DNA of 64,000 nucleotides from Sympetrum striolatum (Eukaryota; Arthropoda; Insecta; Odonata; Libellulidae): positions 37,022,943-37,086,942 of the forward strand of contig OX388347.1 in assembly GCA_947579665.1 (NCBI GenBank). Reading direction: 5' to 3'. The notes under the pieces were generated by a model that was given only the letters and a program-made list of their open reading frames with translations, was not told the origin of the DNA and made no database searches. The number at the start of each line of letters is the position of its first letter. The first letter of the stretch is position 1. Of the stretch, positions 1 to 12,603 are shown in pieces. Made by a program: the position numbers and the translations under genes.

Positions 1-3000
1 TTTTCCCAAGGTTTTTGTGATTATTCCAAGATATGATCGAAAAAAGGATCGAAAACAGATAATTTCACCGTAATTTCAATCTTTTCCAACATTTTGCTTT
101 AGTTACTTGATTTTGCATAAGTATGTTCAACAAAAACACCAAAAACGGATAATTTCAACGAAATTTTGTTTTTTTTCTCTATTTTGCCTTAGTTTTCGTG
201 ATTTTTCCAAGATATTAAAGATATAAAAGCATCGAAAACCGATAATTTCACGAAAAGTTCGATCTTCTTCCTCTAATTTTGCCATAGTTTTCGTATTTTT
301 GCCATGATATGATCGAAAAACGAATCGAAAACGAATAATTTCACCGAAATATCAATCTTTTTCCTCTATTTTGCCTTATTTTTCGTGATTTTACCAAGAT
401 ATGATCGAAAAAAGCCGAGAAAACTGATAATTTCACCGAAATTTTTATCTTTTCCTCTATTTTGGATTACTTGTCGTGATTTTGCATGATATGAAAGAAA
501 AAAGAAACGAAAACGGATAATTTCACAGAAAATTCAATCATTTTTCGTCTATTTTGCCTTACTTTTCGTTATTTTGCCAATATAAGATGTAAGAAATCTT
601 AGAATACATTTAATTTCACCGAACTTTAATTTTTTTTCGTCTATTATTGCTTACTTTTGTGATTTTGCAAAGATATGATTGACAAAGAATCGAAAACACA
701 TAATTTCCCCAAAATTTCATTCTTAATCTTCAATTTTGCCTTACTATTCGTGATTTTGCCAAGATATGATCGAAAATAGGATCGAAAACGGACAATTTCG
801 ACGAAATTTCAATCTTTTACATCTATCTTGACTAATTCTCCCTGATTTTGAAAAGATATGATGGAAAAAAGGACCAAAAATGGATAATTTCACCAAAATT
901 TAATTCTTTTCTTCTCTATATTGATTTATATTTCGTGATTCTTCCACAATATGATCGAAAAAAGGATAAAAGAACGATTTATTTCAAAGATATTTGGATC
1001 TTTTTTCCTTTATTTTTGCTTAGTTTTCGTGATTTTGACATGATATGATCGAAAAAAGCGTCGATAACGGATAATTTTACCAAAATTACAAATTTTTTCC
1101 TCTAATTTACATTTGTTTTCGTGATTTTGCCAAGATATGATCGAAAAAAGCATCGAAAACGGATAATTTCAACGTAATTTTAAACTTTTTACTTTATTTT
1201 GCATTACTTTTCGTGATTTTGCCAAGATTTGAAAGAAAAAAAATCGAAAGCGGATAATTTCACAGAAAATTCAATTTTTTTTCGTCTATTTTGCCTTACT
1301 TTCCATGATTTTGCCATGATATGATCGAAAAAAGCATCGAAAACGGATGAATTCAACGAAATTTCTACATTTTATCGTTTATCTTACCTCCCTTTTTTGC
1401 AATTTTGCCAAGAAACTATCGATAAAAACATCGAAAACGGATAATTTCAAGGAAATTTCCAACGTTTTCCTCTATTCTGCCTTCCTTTTCGTAAATTTGC
1501 CCAGATACGATCGATAAAAACATCGAAAACGGAAAATTTAAAGGAAATTTCCATCTTTTTCCTCTCTATTGTCTTAGTTTTTCTTATCTTGCCATGATAT
1601 GATCGAAAAAAAGCATCGAAAACGTATAATTTCAACGAAATTTCAATCATTTTTTGTCTGTTTTGCCTTACTTTTCCTGTTTTTGCCAAGATATGATCGA
1701 AAAAATTAAGGAAAACTTATAGTTTCACCGAGAATCAATATTTTTCCAATATTTAGCCTTCGTTTTTGTTATCTTGCCTTGATATGATCGAAGAAAGCAT
1801 CGAAAACGCATAATTTCAACGAAATTTCAATCTTTTTCGACTATTTTGCCTTACTTTTCGTGAATTTGCCAAGATACTATCAATAAAAACATCGAAAACG
1901 GATATTTCAAGGAAATTTCAATTTATTTCCTCTATTTTGTCTTAATCTTTGCGATTTTGCCAAAATATTATCGAAAAAAGCATCGAAAACGGATAATTTA
2001 ATCGAAATTTCAATCTTTTTTTTCTATATTGCCATAGTTTTTTTGATTTTGCCAAAATATTATCGAAAAAAGCATCGAAAACGGATAATTTCAACGAGAG
2101 TTCAATATTGTTCCACTATTTAAACATTTTTTCGTTTATTTTGCCTCCTTTTTGCGATTTTGCCAAGATTTGATCACAAAAAGCATCTAAAACGGATAAT
2201 TTCTACGAAACTTCAATCTTTATCCTCTATTTTGCCTTACTTTTCGTGAATTTGCCAAGATACTATCAATAAAAACATCGAAAACGGAAGATTTCAAGGA
2301 AATTTCAATTTTTTTCCTCTATATTGTCTTAATTTTCGTGATTATTCCAAGATATGATCGAAAAAAGCATCGAAAACGGATAATTTAAACGGAATTTCAA
2401 TCATTTTCCTCTATCTTGCCTTCCTTTCCGTGATTTTACAAGGATGTGATCAAAAAAAGCATCGAAAACGGATAATTTCACCGAAATTTTAATCTATTTC
2501 CTCTATTTTGCCTTGGTTTTAATATTTTGCTGAGATATGAACGAAAAAAGCATCAAAATAGGATAATTTTACCGAAATTTCAATCTTTTTCCTCTATTTT
2601 GCCTTAGTTTTTCGTGATTTTGCCAAAGTATGATCGAAAAAATCATCGATAACGGATAATTGCACCGAAATATCAATCTTATTCCTATATCTTGCCTTTG
2701 TTTTCGTGATTTTGCCATGATTACGTGAAAAAAAGCATCGAAAATTGATAATTAAACAAAATTATTAATCCTTTTCCTCTATTTTGACTTATTTTTTGTA
2801 ATTTTGCCAAAATATCATCGAAAATAGCATTGAAAATGGATAAATTCTACAAAATTGCATTCCTTTTCCACTATTTTGCATTAGTTTTCTTGATTATACC
2901 AAGATATGATCGAAAAAAGCATCGAAAACGGATAATTTCACCGAAATATTAATCTTTTTCCTCTTTTTTGCATTACTTATCGTGATTTTGCCAAGATATG

Positions 3001-4616
3001 AAAGAAAAAAAATAGAAAGCGGATAATTTCACGGAAATTTCAATCTCTTTCCTCCATTTTGCTTTAGTTACGTTATTTTGCCAAAGTATGATCGAAAAAG
3101 GCATCGATAACGGATAATTTAAGCGAAATATTAATCACTTTCCTCTATTTTGCCTTACTTTTCGTGAATTTGCCAAGATACTATCAATAAAAACATCGAA
3201 AACGGAAGATTTCAAGGAAATTTCAATTTTTTTCCTCTATATTGTCTTAATTTTTGTGATTATTCCAAGATATGATCGAAAAATGCATCGAAAACGGATA
3301 ATTTAAACGGAATATCAATCATTTTCCACTAACTTGCCTTCCTTTCCGTGATTTTACAAGGATGTGATCAAAAAAAGCATCGAAAACGGTTAATTTCACC
3401 GAAATTTTAATCTTTTTCCTCTATTTTGCCTTGGTTTTCATATTTTGCTGAGATATGAACGAAAAAAGCATCGAAATAGGATAATTATACCAAAATGTCA
3501 ATATTTTTCATCTATTTTGCCTTAGTTTTCGTGATTTTGCCAAAGTATGATCGAAAAAATCATCGATAACGGATAATTGCAGCGAATTATCAATCTTATT
3601 TCTCTATCTTGCCTTTGTTTTCGTGATTTTGCCATGATATGATCGAAGAACGATTCGAAAACGAATAATTTCACCAAAATATCAATCTTTTTCCTCTAAT
3701 TTGCCTTGGCTTTCATGATTTGCCGAGATATGAACGAAAATAGCATCGAAATAGGATAATTATACTGAAATTTCAATCTTTTTCCTCTATTTTGCCTTCT
3801 TTTTCTTGAATTTAAAAGGATGTGATCAAAAAAAGTATCGAAAACGGATAATTTTCCGAAATTTTAATCTTTTTCCTCTATTATGCCTTGGATTTCATGA
3901 TTTGCTGAGATATGAACGAAAAAAGCATCGAAATAGGATGATTATACCGTAATTTCAATCTTTTTCCTCTATTTTGCCTTAGTTTTTCGTTATTTTGCCA
4001 AAGTATGATCGAAAAAATCATCGATAACGGATAATTGCAGCGAAATATCAATCTTATTCCTATATCTTGTCTTTGTTTTCGTGATTTTTCCATGATTAGA
4101 TGAAAAAAGCATCGAAAATTGATAATTTAAATAAATTATTAATTCTTTTCCTCTATTTTGCCTTATTTTTTGTAATTTTGCCAAAATAAGATCGAAAAAA
4201 GCATCGTAAACTGATAATTTCACCGAAATTTTAATCTTTTCTCTCTATTTTGCATTACTTTTCTGGATTTTACCAAGATATGATCGAAAAAAGCATCCAA
4301 AACGGATAATTTCACCGAAATTTCAATCATTTTCCGCTATTTTCCCAAGGTTTTTGTGATTATTCCAAAATAAGATCGAAAAAAGCATCGAAAACTGATA
4401 ATCTCACCGAAATTTTAATCTTTTTCCTCTATTTTGCATTACTTTTCTGGATTTTGCCAAGATATGATCGAAAACAGTATTGAAAATGGATAAATTCTTC
4501 AAAATTGCATTCTTTTTTCATTTAGTTTGCCTTTCTTTTCGGGATTTAGCCATAATATGATCGAAACGGGTATCGAAATCGGAAAATTTCACCGAACTTT
4601 CAATCATTTTCCGCTA
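1..4616. repeat. 92-bp satellite array, 4.6-kb block copy 1
   Basis: Tandem ~92-bp monomers head to tail, continuing past the left edge. Recurrent landmarks in each monomer are GATATGATCG, an A-run, GCATCGAAAACGGATAATTT, GAAATTTC, a T-rich tract with CCTCTATTTTGCC, and TTCGTGATTTTGCCAA. Several monomer subtypes alternate, for example one reading ACTATCGATAAAAACATCG and one reading TGTGATC. The whole segment is a block: position 5 (CCCAAGG, then TTTTTGTGA) recurs at 4621, and the match continues to the insertion at 6301 with few differences. Open frames inside are satellite artefacts. No gene is seen. Confidence 0.95.
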
Positions 4617-6300
4617 TTTTCCCAAGGTTTTTGTGAGTATTCCAAGATATGATCGAAAAAAGGATCGAAAACGGATAATTTCACCGTAATTTCAATCTTT
4701 TTCCAACATTTTGCTTTAGTTACTTGATTTTGCATAAGTATGTTCAACAAAAACACCAAAACCGGATAATTTCAACGAAATTTTGTTTTTTTCTCTATTT
4801 TGCCTTAGTTTTCGGGATTTTTCCAAGATATTAAAGATTTAAAAGCATCGAAAACCGATAATTTCACGAAAAGTTCGATCTTCTTCCTCTAATTTTACCA
4901 TAGTTTTCGTATTTTTGCCATGATATGATCGAAAAACGAATCGAAAACGAATAATTTCACCGAAATATCAATCTTTTTCCTCTATTTTGCCATATTTTTC
5001 GTGATTTTGCCAAGATCTGATCGAAAAAAGCCGAGAAAACTGATAATTTCACCGAAATTTTAATCTTTTTCCTCTATTTTGGATTACTTTTCGTGATTTT
5101 GCATGATATGAAAGAAAAAAGAAACGAAAACGGATAATTTCACAGAAAATTCAATCATTTTTCGTCTATTTTGCCTTACTTTTCGTTATTTTGCCAATAT
5201 AAGATGTAAGAAATCTTAGAATACATTTAATTTCACCGAACTTTAATTTTTTTTCGTCTATTATTGCTTACTTTTGTGATTTTGCAAAGATATGAATGAC
5301 AAAGAATCGAAAACAGATAATTTCCCCAAAATTTCATTCTTAATCTTCAATTTTGCCTTACTATTCGTGATTTTGCCAAGATATGATCGAAAATAGGATC
5401 GAAAACGGACAATTTCGACGAAATTTCAATCTTTTACATCTATCTTGACTCATTCTTCCTGAATTTGAAAAGATATGATGGAAAAAAGGACCAAAAATGG
5501 ATAATTTCACCAAAATTTAATTCTTTTCTTCTCTATATTGATTTATATTTCGTGATTCTTCCACAATATGATCGAAAAAAGGATTAAAGAACGATTTATT
5601 TCAAAGATATTTGGATCTTTTTTCCTTTATTTTTGCTTAGTTTTCGTGATTTTGACATGATATGATCGAAAAAAGCGTCGATAACGGATAATTTTACCAA
5701 AATTACAAATTTTTTCCTCTAATTTACATTTGTTTTCGTGATTTTGCCAAGATATGATCGAAAAAAGCATCGAAAACGGATAATTTCAACGTAATTTTAA
5801 ACTTTTTACTTTATTTTGCATTACTTTTCGTGATTTTGCCAAGATTTGAAAGAAAAAAAATCGAAAGCGGATAATTTCACAGAAAATTCAATCTTTTTTC
5901 GTCTATTTTGCCTTACTTTCCATGATTTTGCCATGATATGATCGAAAAAAGCATCGAAAACGGATGAATTCAACGAAATTTCTACATTTTTTCGTTTATC
6001 TTACCTCCCTTTTTTGCAATTTTGCCAAGAAACTATCGATAAAAACATCGAAAACGGATAATTTCAAGGAAATTTCCAACTTTTTCCTCTATTTTGCCTT
6101 CCTTTTCGTAAATTTGCCCAGATACGATCGATAAAAACATCGAAAACGGAAAATTTAAAGGAAATTTCCATCTTTTTCCTCTCTATTGTCTTAGTTTTTC
6201 TTATCTTGCCATGATATGATCGAAAAAAGCATCGAAAACGTATAATTTCAACGAAATTTCAATTATTTTTTGTCTGTTTTGCCTTACTTTTCCTGTTTTT
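4617..6300. repeat. 92-bp satellite, 4.6-kb block copy 2 (left part)
   Basis: Second copy of the preceding block, offset 4616 bp (about 50 monomers). It follows positions 1-1684 almost base for base, including idiosyncratic monomers such as the one reading AAGAAATCTTAGAATACATT near 590 and 5210. It stops at a run of five T (6296-6300), where a retrotransposon is inserted. The corresponding uninterrupted sequence is at 1680-1690. Confidence 0.93.
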
Positions 6301-6644
6301 ATTTATTTATTTATTTATTTAAATTTGATCCATTAACAGTCAATACGACCAATTACAATGAATCTTACAACAACATATTGAAATAAACATATAAATAAAT
6401 AACAACAAAGCTGCATTGAAATGCAACCAAACATTTGTAAAAAGTGAAAAAAGATGTTAGTGGGTTAATTTAAATTAAATTAGATAAAGATAATATGATA
6501 AAATAATAAAAAATAGTAATTATAAGTTACAAAAGGAGAAGTAAGGGAAAAAACAATAATGATGGGGAAAATGAATAAATAAATATGAGGGAAAGAGATG
6601 AAGAGGACGAAAAACGAGACAACGAAGTAAGCTAAAGAGCGAGA

Positions 6645-9569
6645 TTAATGAATGGACGAAAGGAGTGAATTAATGGGGGAAAACAGTTCTAGGGAAGGGT
6701 TATTGGATAAGAGAGAATTGAAAAGTGTTGGAATTCGATAGAAAACTGATCTTTGAGAGATTGAAAGCCTGAAACGAGGTACGTGAAGGAGGTTAGAATT
6801 GCGGGAAGGGCGGGAAGGGACGCGAAGGGAAAAGCAAGGGAGGATGTCGGTAGTTCTGCAACGGCCGTTAAAGATTGCGTGAAGAAATTTTAAATCAAAT
6901 GATTTGCGACGATGAGGAAGAGAATAAATGCCGAGAGAGGAAAGGATTTGATCACGAGAACAGTTGTAAAAGTGGGGAACTCGCAGACGAACAATTGAGG
7001 TGAAGAAGTTCAAGGGACGGTTGAGCCTTTTGAGGTTGGAAGGGGTAGCAGATTGCCATATAGGGATGCAATAGTCCATAATGGGGCTAACACAACCAGT
7101 AAAGATAGACTTTAGGGCAAAAGGGTCGGCAATTTCTGTGAACCGGGACAGCATTCCAATCAGTGACATACACCTTGAAGTGACCCAGCTCACATGTTCA
7201 CGGAATGTCAATTTGCTGTCGAAAATCACTCCAAGGTCTTTGTGAGAAGAAACGGTATTAATAATTTCACCGTTAAGGCGATACACGGGCGGAGTAAGGT
7301 CCTTCTTCAGGGAGAACGACATCACCACAGACTTGCATGGATTTATTTTCAAGCCCCACCTCATGCACCAAATATCAACTGCATTAAGGGCGTGTTGAAG
7401 GGCGTTGTGATCCTCGGCGCACTCAATTCGTTTGAATATCTTACAGTCGTCAGCGTAGAGTAAGATGTTTACTCCTATGTTAGTGACAGCTTCCACCAGA
7501 TCATCGATGAAGAGTGCGAACAATAGCGGGCCTAGGCCACTACCCTGGGGAACACCGGAAGGAACGGGGGAGAACGAAGATGCACAGCCGTCGAGGACGA
7601 CGCGTTGCCTACGATGGGATAAAAAATCAGAAAGTAGAGAAAGGAATGGTCCATGAATATTGTATCTATGCTCTAGTTTGTATTTTAGAAGGAAGTGGTT
7701 AACGGAGTCGAATGCTTTAGAGAAGTCAAGGTAGCAAACATCGAGTTGAGAAGTTTTTTCAAAAGCTGTGATGATATGATGTTGTAGGACAGTGAGATTT
7801 GTAAGACAGGATCCCCCAGGAAGAAAGCCATGTTGATGAGGAGAAATGAAAGAAAGTGTGTGGGAGAGAAGGCTGTTGTGGATAATACGTTCGAATAGAA
7901 TGGAGAGGACGGGAAGAATAGATATAGGGCGATAGTTCTCCACTTGATCCTTGCGGCCATTTTTCAAAATGGGAATGACATTTGCAGATTTCCAGGAGGA
8001 GGGGAATGTGCCAGACGAGAAGAACCTATTAAAAATAATTGTTATTGGAAAAGAGACAGTATGAGCAGTATGACTGAGAAAATTTGCTCCTATGTTATCT
8101 GGTCCAGTGGCTTTATTGTGGGGTAAGGCTCTTAAAAGATTTAGGACTTCATGAGGGGAGGTAGCGATTTTAAAAGTAGAATGAGTGCATATTGGCTGGA
8201 GGGGGGGAGGAGAGACAAGGTTTGGATTGGCGGAGAAGTTGGAGGAGAAATATTCGTTTAGCGCAAAGATTCTCTCATCTTTTTCGAAAACGCAAGCTCC
8301 CAGGGACAACTGGGCTGGAACACGGGGAGACTTCCTTCTCATGTTTACGAGAGTCCAAAACCTCTTGCAGTTACCCCTTATGTCAGAGGTGATTTTATCC
8401 ACATAGAGGGTGTAGTCTCTCCGAACGAGTTTCTTGGCTAACCGTCGAAGTTCGCAGAAGGTATGACGAGTGTGAGGGTTGGGGAAGGCTTTCATAAGCT
8501 TCCAAGCGGCTTCCTTGTTCCGCAGGGTGAGGATGGTCTCAGACGACATCCACGGGTCTCTTTTCTTCGAGGGCCTTCGAATCGGCACGTTGTCTTCAAT
8601 GACACTATTGAGGATTTCATAGAAAAGAGAGAGGGCCTCATCCGGGCTGCCAATCTCCAGGAGGTCCCATGGAAGGAGGGAAAGGGTACGGTTAATGGCA
8701 GGCCAGTCCGCTTTGTTCCACGCTCTAACTGTTCTGGAGGCGGGGAAGGGGGTGGGAGGACGCGGAGAAAAGATTGGAAATGGGAATTCCAGTGATTCAT
8801 GGTCGGACTCAAAAATGTTTCTTCCTGAGGAAGCGAGTTCTAGAGCTTCAGAGGACAATATAAGATCCAATGTTGCCAAGTTTCTGGTAGGATTTAGATT
8901 TGATTGCCACAGTCCTAAACCGTGAAGAAAGTGATCGATAAAAAAATTGTCATGTTCATTAGCGCCGGTGGCAACACAGGGCGAAGTCCACTTAATTGCA
9001 AGGTTAAAGTCCCCGAAAAGGATCACTTTTCCTAAGGATGATGCACGAAGAACAGATTCAAAACAAGCTTCCAGTACACTCAAATTACTACCAGGAGGTC
9101 GGTAAAAACAGCCAAGGAGTATTTTGCCTAAGCGACCCGAGTCTGACAGAGCAATTACTTCCACCCATAGAATCTCGCAATTAGTTTCAAGATCTGGCCG
9201 ATGTTTCGCCGATAGCGAGGAATCAACAGCAAGTAAAACTCCCCCACCACGACTGTTGCGGTCACGACGAAAAATGTTGTGGGAAGTTGAAATAGCAATT
9301 TCAGAGTCACAAACTGTTGTGTTGAGCCACGTCTCAGTGATTGCAATTAATTCAAAAGCCGATAGCTCGCTGAGATTAGTGCTCACTGCAGAGAGCTTGT
9401 TTTTTAAACTTCTGACGTTTTGATAGTAGGCTTTTAAGGGACGATGGGAGGAAGGATTACGAGTACTCATTTTTAACACGAACTCGACGCAATACACAGA
9501 AAGAACACTGATGACTATCATTGACAAGAAGTTAAAACATAATAAATGAAACGCCTCGGGAAATCGCAT
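6645..9569 (-). CDS. Non-LTR retrotransposon endonuclease-reverse transcriptase
   Basis: An uninterrupted 974-codon ORF encoding the enzyme that nicks target DNA and primes reverse transcription there. The endonuclease occupies about residues 46-260, with the family's key positions present: QN at 50-51, TETW with E79, GDFN at 186-189 and SDH at 255-257. The reverse transcriptase spans about 470-760: NYRPISILP at 545-553, QHGFLPG from 579, SKAFD at 617-621, GVPQGS at 672-677 and the catalytic YADD at 705-708. The first 33 residues are hydrophobic and unlike known elements, so translation may start at Met34 (MSTRNP, near 9470). There is no RNase H and no separate ORF1. With all catalytic motifs and no stop, it is a candidate for recent activity. 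Confidence 0.93.
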   Translation of the reverse strand: MRFPEAFHLLCFNFLSMIVISVLSVYCVEFVLKMSTRNPSSHRPLKAYYQNVRSLKNKLSAVSTNLSELSAFELIAITETWLNTTVCDSEIAISTSHNIFRRDRNSRGGGVLLAVDSSLSAKHRPDLETNCEILWVEVIALSDSGRLGKILLGCFYRPPGSNLSVLEACFESVLRASSLGKVILFGDFNLAIKWTSPCVATGANEHDNFFIDHFLHGLGLWQSNLNPTRNLATLDLILSSEALELASSGRNIFESDHESLEFPFPIFSPRPPTPFPASRTVRAWNKADWPAINRTLSLLPWDLLEIGSPDEALSLFYEILNSVIEDNVPIRRPSKKRDPWMSSETILTLRNKEAAWKLMKAFPNPHTRHTFCELRRLAKKLVRRDYTLYVDKITSDIRGNCKRFWTLVNMRRKSPRVPAQLSLGACVFEKDERIFALNEYFSSNFSANPNLVSPPPLQPICTHSTFKIATSPHEVLNLLRALPHNKATGPDNIGANFLSHTAHTVSFPITIIFNRFFSSGTFPSSWKSANVIPILKNGRKDQVENYRPISILPVLSILFERIIHNSLLSHTLSFISPHQHGFLPGGSCLTNLTVLQHHIITAFEKTSQLDVCYLDFSKAFDSVNHFLLKYKLEHRYNIHGPFLSLLSDFLSHRRQRVVLDGCASSFSPVPSGVPQGSGLGPLLFALFIDDLVEAVTNIGVNILLYADDCKIFKRIECAEDHNALQHALNAVDIWCMRWGLKINPCKSVVMSFSLKKDLTPPVYRLNGEIINTVSSHKDLGVIFDSKLTFREHVSWVTSRCMSLIGMLSRFTEIADPFALKSIFTGCVSPIMDYCIPIWQSATPSNLKRLNRPLNFFTSIVRLRVPHFYNCSRDQILSSLGIYSLPHRRKSFDLKFLHAIFNGRCRTTDILPCFSLRVPSRPSRNSNLLHVPRFRLSISQRSVFYRIPTLFNSLLSNNPSLELFSPINSLLSSIH

Positions 9570-9997
9570 GGTTCCACAAAAGGAGTAATAACGAAAACAA
9601 CGGAGAACACGTGATTATAAGAAAGAAAACACAGGAACAACGCTGATGGGTAACACTAGCAAATGAGTACTTAATAAATCACAAGCACAAGAAAAAACCA
9701 CGTGAAAATCGCATGGATTCACAGAGGAGAGAGGGAGAAAGGAGTCACCAGGGAGGGCGAGGAACACACGCGGGCGTTACCGAAGCACTTGCCGGCCAGT
9801 AGAAGAGGTTGTGGGCGCAGAAGCTAATTAGCTATGTATAACCCCCAGAAGTGAAGATAAGTTGGTGAAATCACACGAAAGAAACTATTTCACAAACACG
9901 AGTCCACAAACACAGAAAACAAACGCGAGAATATGCCAAAATTTCCTAAAACGAGGGTAAGAGCAGGAGCGGAGAACACGTCAGAACTACACTACAC
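9570..9997 (-). other. 5' leader of the intact non-LTR element
   Basis: About 430 bp between the ORF and the 5' junction, with visibly higher GC than the satellite. I see no ORF1-like frame. On the minus strand it contains two similar stretches beginning CCATGCGATTT, one near 9710 and one at the ORF start near 9570, and two GTGTTCTCCG motifs. As the 5' end of a full-length-looking copy it would be expected to carry the internal promoter, but no specific promoter motif can be shown. Confidence 0.6.
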
Positions 9998-12518
9998 TTT
10001 TGCCAAGATATGATCGAAAAAAGCAAGGAAAACTTATAGTTTCACCGAGAATCAATATTTTTCCAATATTTAGCCTTAGTTTTTGTTATCTTGCCATGAT
10101 ATGATCGAAAAAAGCATCGAAAACGCATAATTTCAACGAAATTTCAATCTTTTTCGACTATTTTGCCTTACTTTTCGTGAATTTGCCAAGATACTATCAA
10201 TAAAAACATCGAAAACGGATATTTCAAGGAAATTTCAATTTATTTCCTCTATTTTGTCTTAATCTTTGCGATTTTGCCAAAATATTATCGAAAAAAGCAT
10301 CGAAAACGGATAATTTCAACCATAGTTCAATATTTTTCCACTATTTAGACGTAGTTTTAGTGATTTTGCCAAGATATTATCGAAAAAAGCTTCAAAAACG
10401 GATAATTTAATCGAAATTTCAATCTTTTTCCTCTATTGTGCCATAGTTTTTTTGATTTTGCCAAAATATTATCGAAAAAAGCATCGAAAACGGATAATTT
10501 CAACGAGAGTTCAATATTGTTCCACTATTTCAACATTTTTTCGTTTATTTTGCCTCCTTTTTGCGATTTTGCCAAGATTTGATCACAAAAAGCATCTAAA
10601 ACGGATAATTTCTACGAAACTTCAATCTTTATCCTCTATTTTGCCTTACTTTTCGTGAATTTGCCAAGATACTATCAATAAAAACATCGAAAACGGAAGA
10701 TTTCAAGAAAATTTCAATTTTTTTCCTCTATATTGTCTTAATTTTCGTGATTATTCCAAGATATGATCGAAAAAAGCATCGAAAACGGATAATTTAAACG
10801 GAATTTCAATCATTTTCCTCTATCTTGCCTTCCTTTCCGTGATTTTACAAGGATGTGATCAAAAAAAGCATCGAAAACGGATAATTTCACCGAAATTTTA
10901 ATCTTTTTCCTCTTTTTTGCATTTCTTATCGTGATTTTGCCAAGATATGAAAGGAAAAAAAAAGAAAGCGGATAATTTCACGGAAATTTCAATCTCTTTC
11001 CTCCATTTTGCTTTAGTTACTTTATTTTTCCAAAGTATGATCGAAAAAGGCATCGATAACGGATAATTTAAGCGAAATATTAATCACCTTTCTCTATTTT
11101 GCCTTACTTTTCGTGAAATTGCCAAGATACTATCAATAAAAACATCGAAAACGGAAGATTTCAAGGAAATTTCAATTTTTTTCCTCTATATTGTCTTAAT
11201 TTTCGTGATTATTCCAAGATATGATCGAAAAAAGCATCGAAAACGGATAATTTAAACGGAATTTCAATCATTTTCCACTGTCTTGCCTTCCTTTCCGTGA
11301 TTTTACAAGGATGTGATCAAAAAAAGCATCGAAAACGGATAATTTCACCGAAATTTTAATCTTTTTCCTCTATTTTGCCTTGGTTTTCATATTTTGCTGA
11401 GATATGAACGAAAAAAGCATCGAAATAGGATGATTATACCGAAATTTCAATCTTTTTCCTCTATTATGCCTTAGTTTTTCGTGATTTTGCCAAAGTATTA
11501 TCGAAAAAATCATCGATAACGGATAATTGCACCGAAATATCAATCTTATTCCTATATCTTGCCTTTGTTTTCGTGATTTTGCCATGATTACGTGAAAAAA
11601 AGCATCGAAAATTGATAATTAAACCAAATTATTAATCCTTTTCCTCTATTTTGACTTATTTTTTGTAATTTTGCCATAATATCTTCGAAAATAGCATTGA
11701 AAATGGATAAATTCTACAAAATTGCATTCCTTTTCCACTATTTTGCATTAGTTTTCTTGATTATACCAAGATATGATCGAAAAAAGCATCGAAAACGGAT
11801 AATTTCACCGAAATATTAATCTTTTTCCTCTTTTCTGCATTATTTATCCTGATTTTGCCAAGATATGAAAAAAAATAGAAAGCGGATAATTTCACCGAAA
11901 TTTCAATCTTAATCTTCTATTTTGCCTTTTTATTCGTGATTTTGCCAAGATAAGATCGAAAAAAGCATCGAAAACGGACAATTTCGACGACATTTCAATC
12001 TTTTACATCTATTTTGATTGATTCTTCGTGATTTTGACAACATATGATTGAGAAAAGCATCGAAAATGGATAATTTCAACGAAATTTTTCCTTTTTTTTG
12101 TCTATTTCGCCTCCTTTTTGCGATTTAGCCAAGATATGATCAAAAAAATCATCGAAAACGGATAATTTCAACGAAATTTCAATGTTTTTCCTCTATTTTG
12201 CATTCCTTTTCGTAAATTTGCCAAGATACTATCGATAAAAACATCGAAAACGGAAAATTTCACCGAGAGTTCATTATTTTTCCACTATTTAGCCGTAGTT
12301 GTAGTTATTTCTCCAAGATATTAACGAAAAAACATCGAAAACGGATAATGTTTTACGAGATTTCAATCTTTTTCCTCTATTTTGCCTTAGTTTTCGTGAT
12401 TTTGCCAAGATACTATCGATAAAAGCATCGAAAACCGAACATTTCAACGAAATATCAATCGTTTTTCTCTAATTTGCCTTAGTTTTTGTGATTTTGACAG
12501 GATATGATAAAAAAAGCA
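9998..12518. repeat. 92-bp satellite, 4.6-kb block copy 2 (continued)
   Basis: Satellite resumes directly after the retrotransposon with the monomer that follows position 1684 in copy 1 (AAGGAAAACTTATAG at about 1707 and 10024). It tracks copy 1 for roughly 1 kb, then becomes a mosaic with rearranged monomer order. Around 10900-11100 a type seen near 2950-3150 follows early. It ends at the SINE-like insertion. No gene. Confidence 0.9.
12507..12518. repeat. Left direct repeat flanking the inverted SINE pair
   Basis: ATAAAAAAAGCA, repeated with one additional A at 12835-12847 (ATAAAAAAAAGCA) on the other side of the insertion. This looks like a target-site duplication. Caution: A-rich AAAAAAGCA is also part of the satellite monomer, so some of the match is expected. 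Confidence 0.55.
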
Positions 12519-12603
12519 AATAAGGAAAGGGTAAAGGTGACTTTGCACATAAGGGCGTGCACCCAGGAAAATTCCCAAGGAGAAACGGACTTGAAAAAAG
12601 TCT

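Larger units (their letters stand above)
6301..9997 (-). mobile_element. Apparently intact non-LTR retrotransposon (EN+RT, no RNase H)
   Basis: A 3697-bp insertion within the satellite, on the minus strand. The 3' end is at left, with an (AAAT)n tail (ATTT repeats from 6301). A 974-codon ORF fills 6645-9569, and a GC-richer 5' leader of about 430 bp ends at 9997. The left flank ends CCTGTTTTT and the right flank begins TTTTGCCAAG. The uninterrupted satellite copy at 1676-1690 reads CCTGTTTTTGCCAAG, so the insertion is clean, with at most a 4-5 bp T-run target duplication. Domain order (apurinic-type endonuclease, then RT, without RNase H) and the microsatellite-like tail fit the CR1/L2/Jockey assemblage. 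The exact clade needs a phylogeny. A truncated relative lies at 57489-59175. Confidence 0.93.

Noticed and set aside
7194..9423. Plus-strand frames of 60-110 codons across the intact non-LTR element
   Set aside because: They are antisense shadows of the 974-codon ORF and show no domain of their own.
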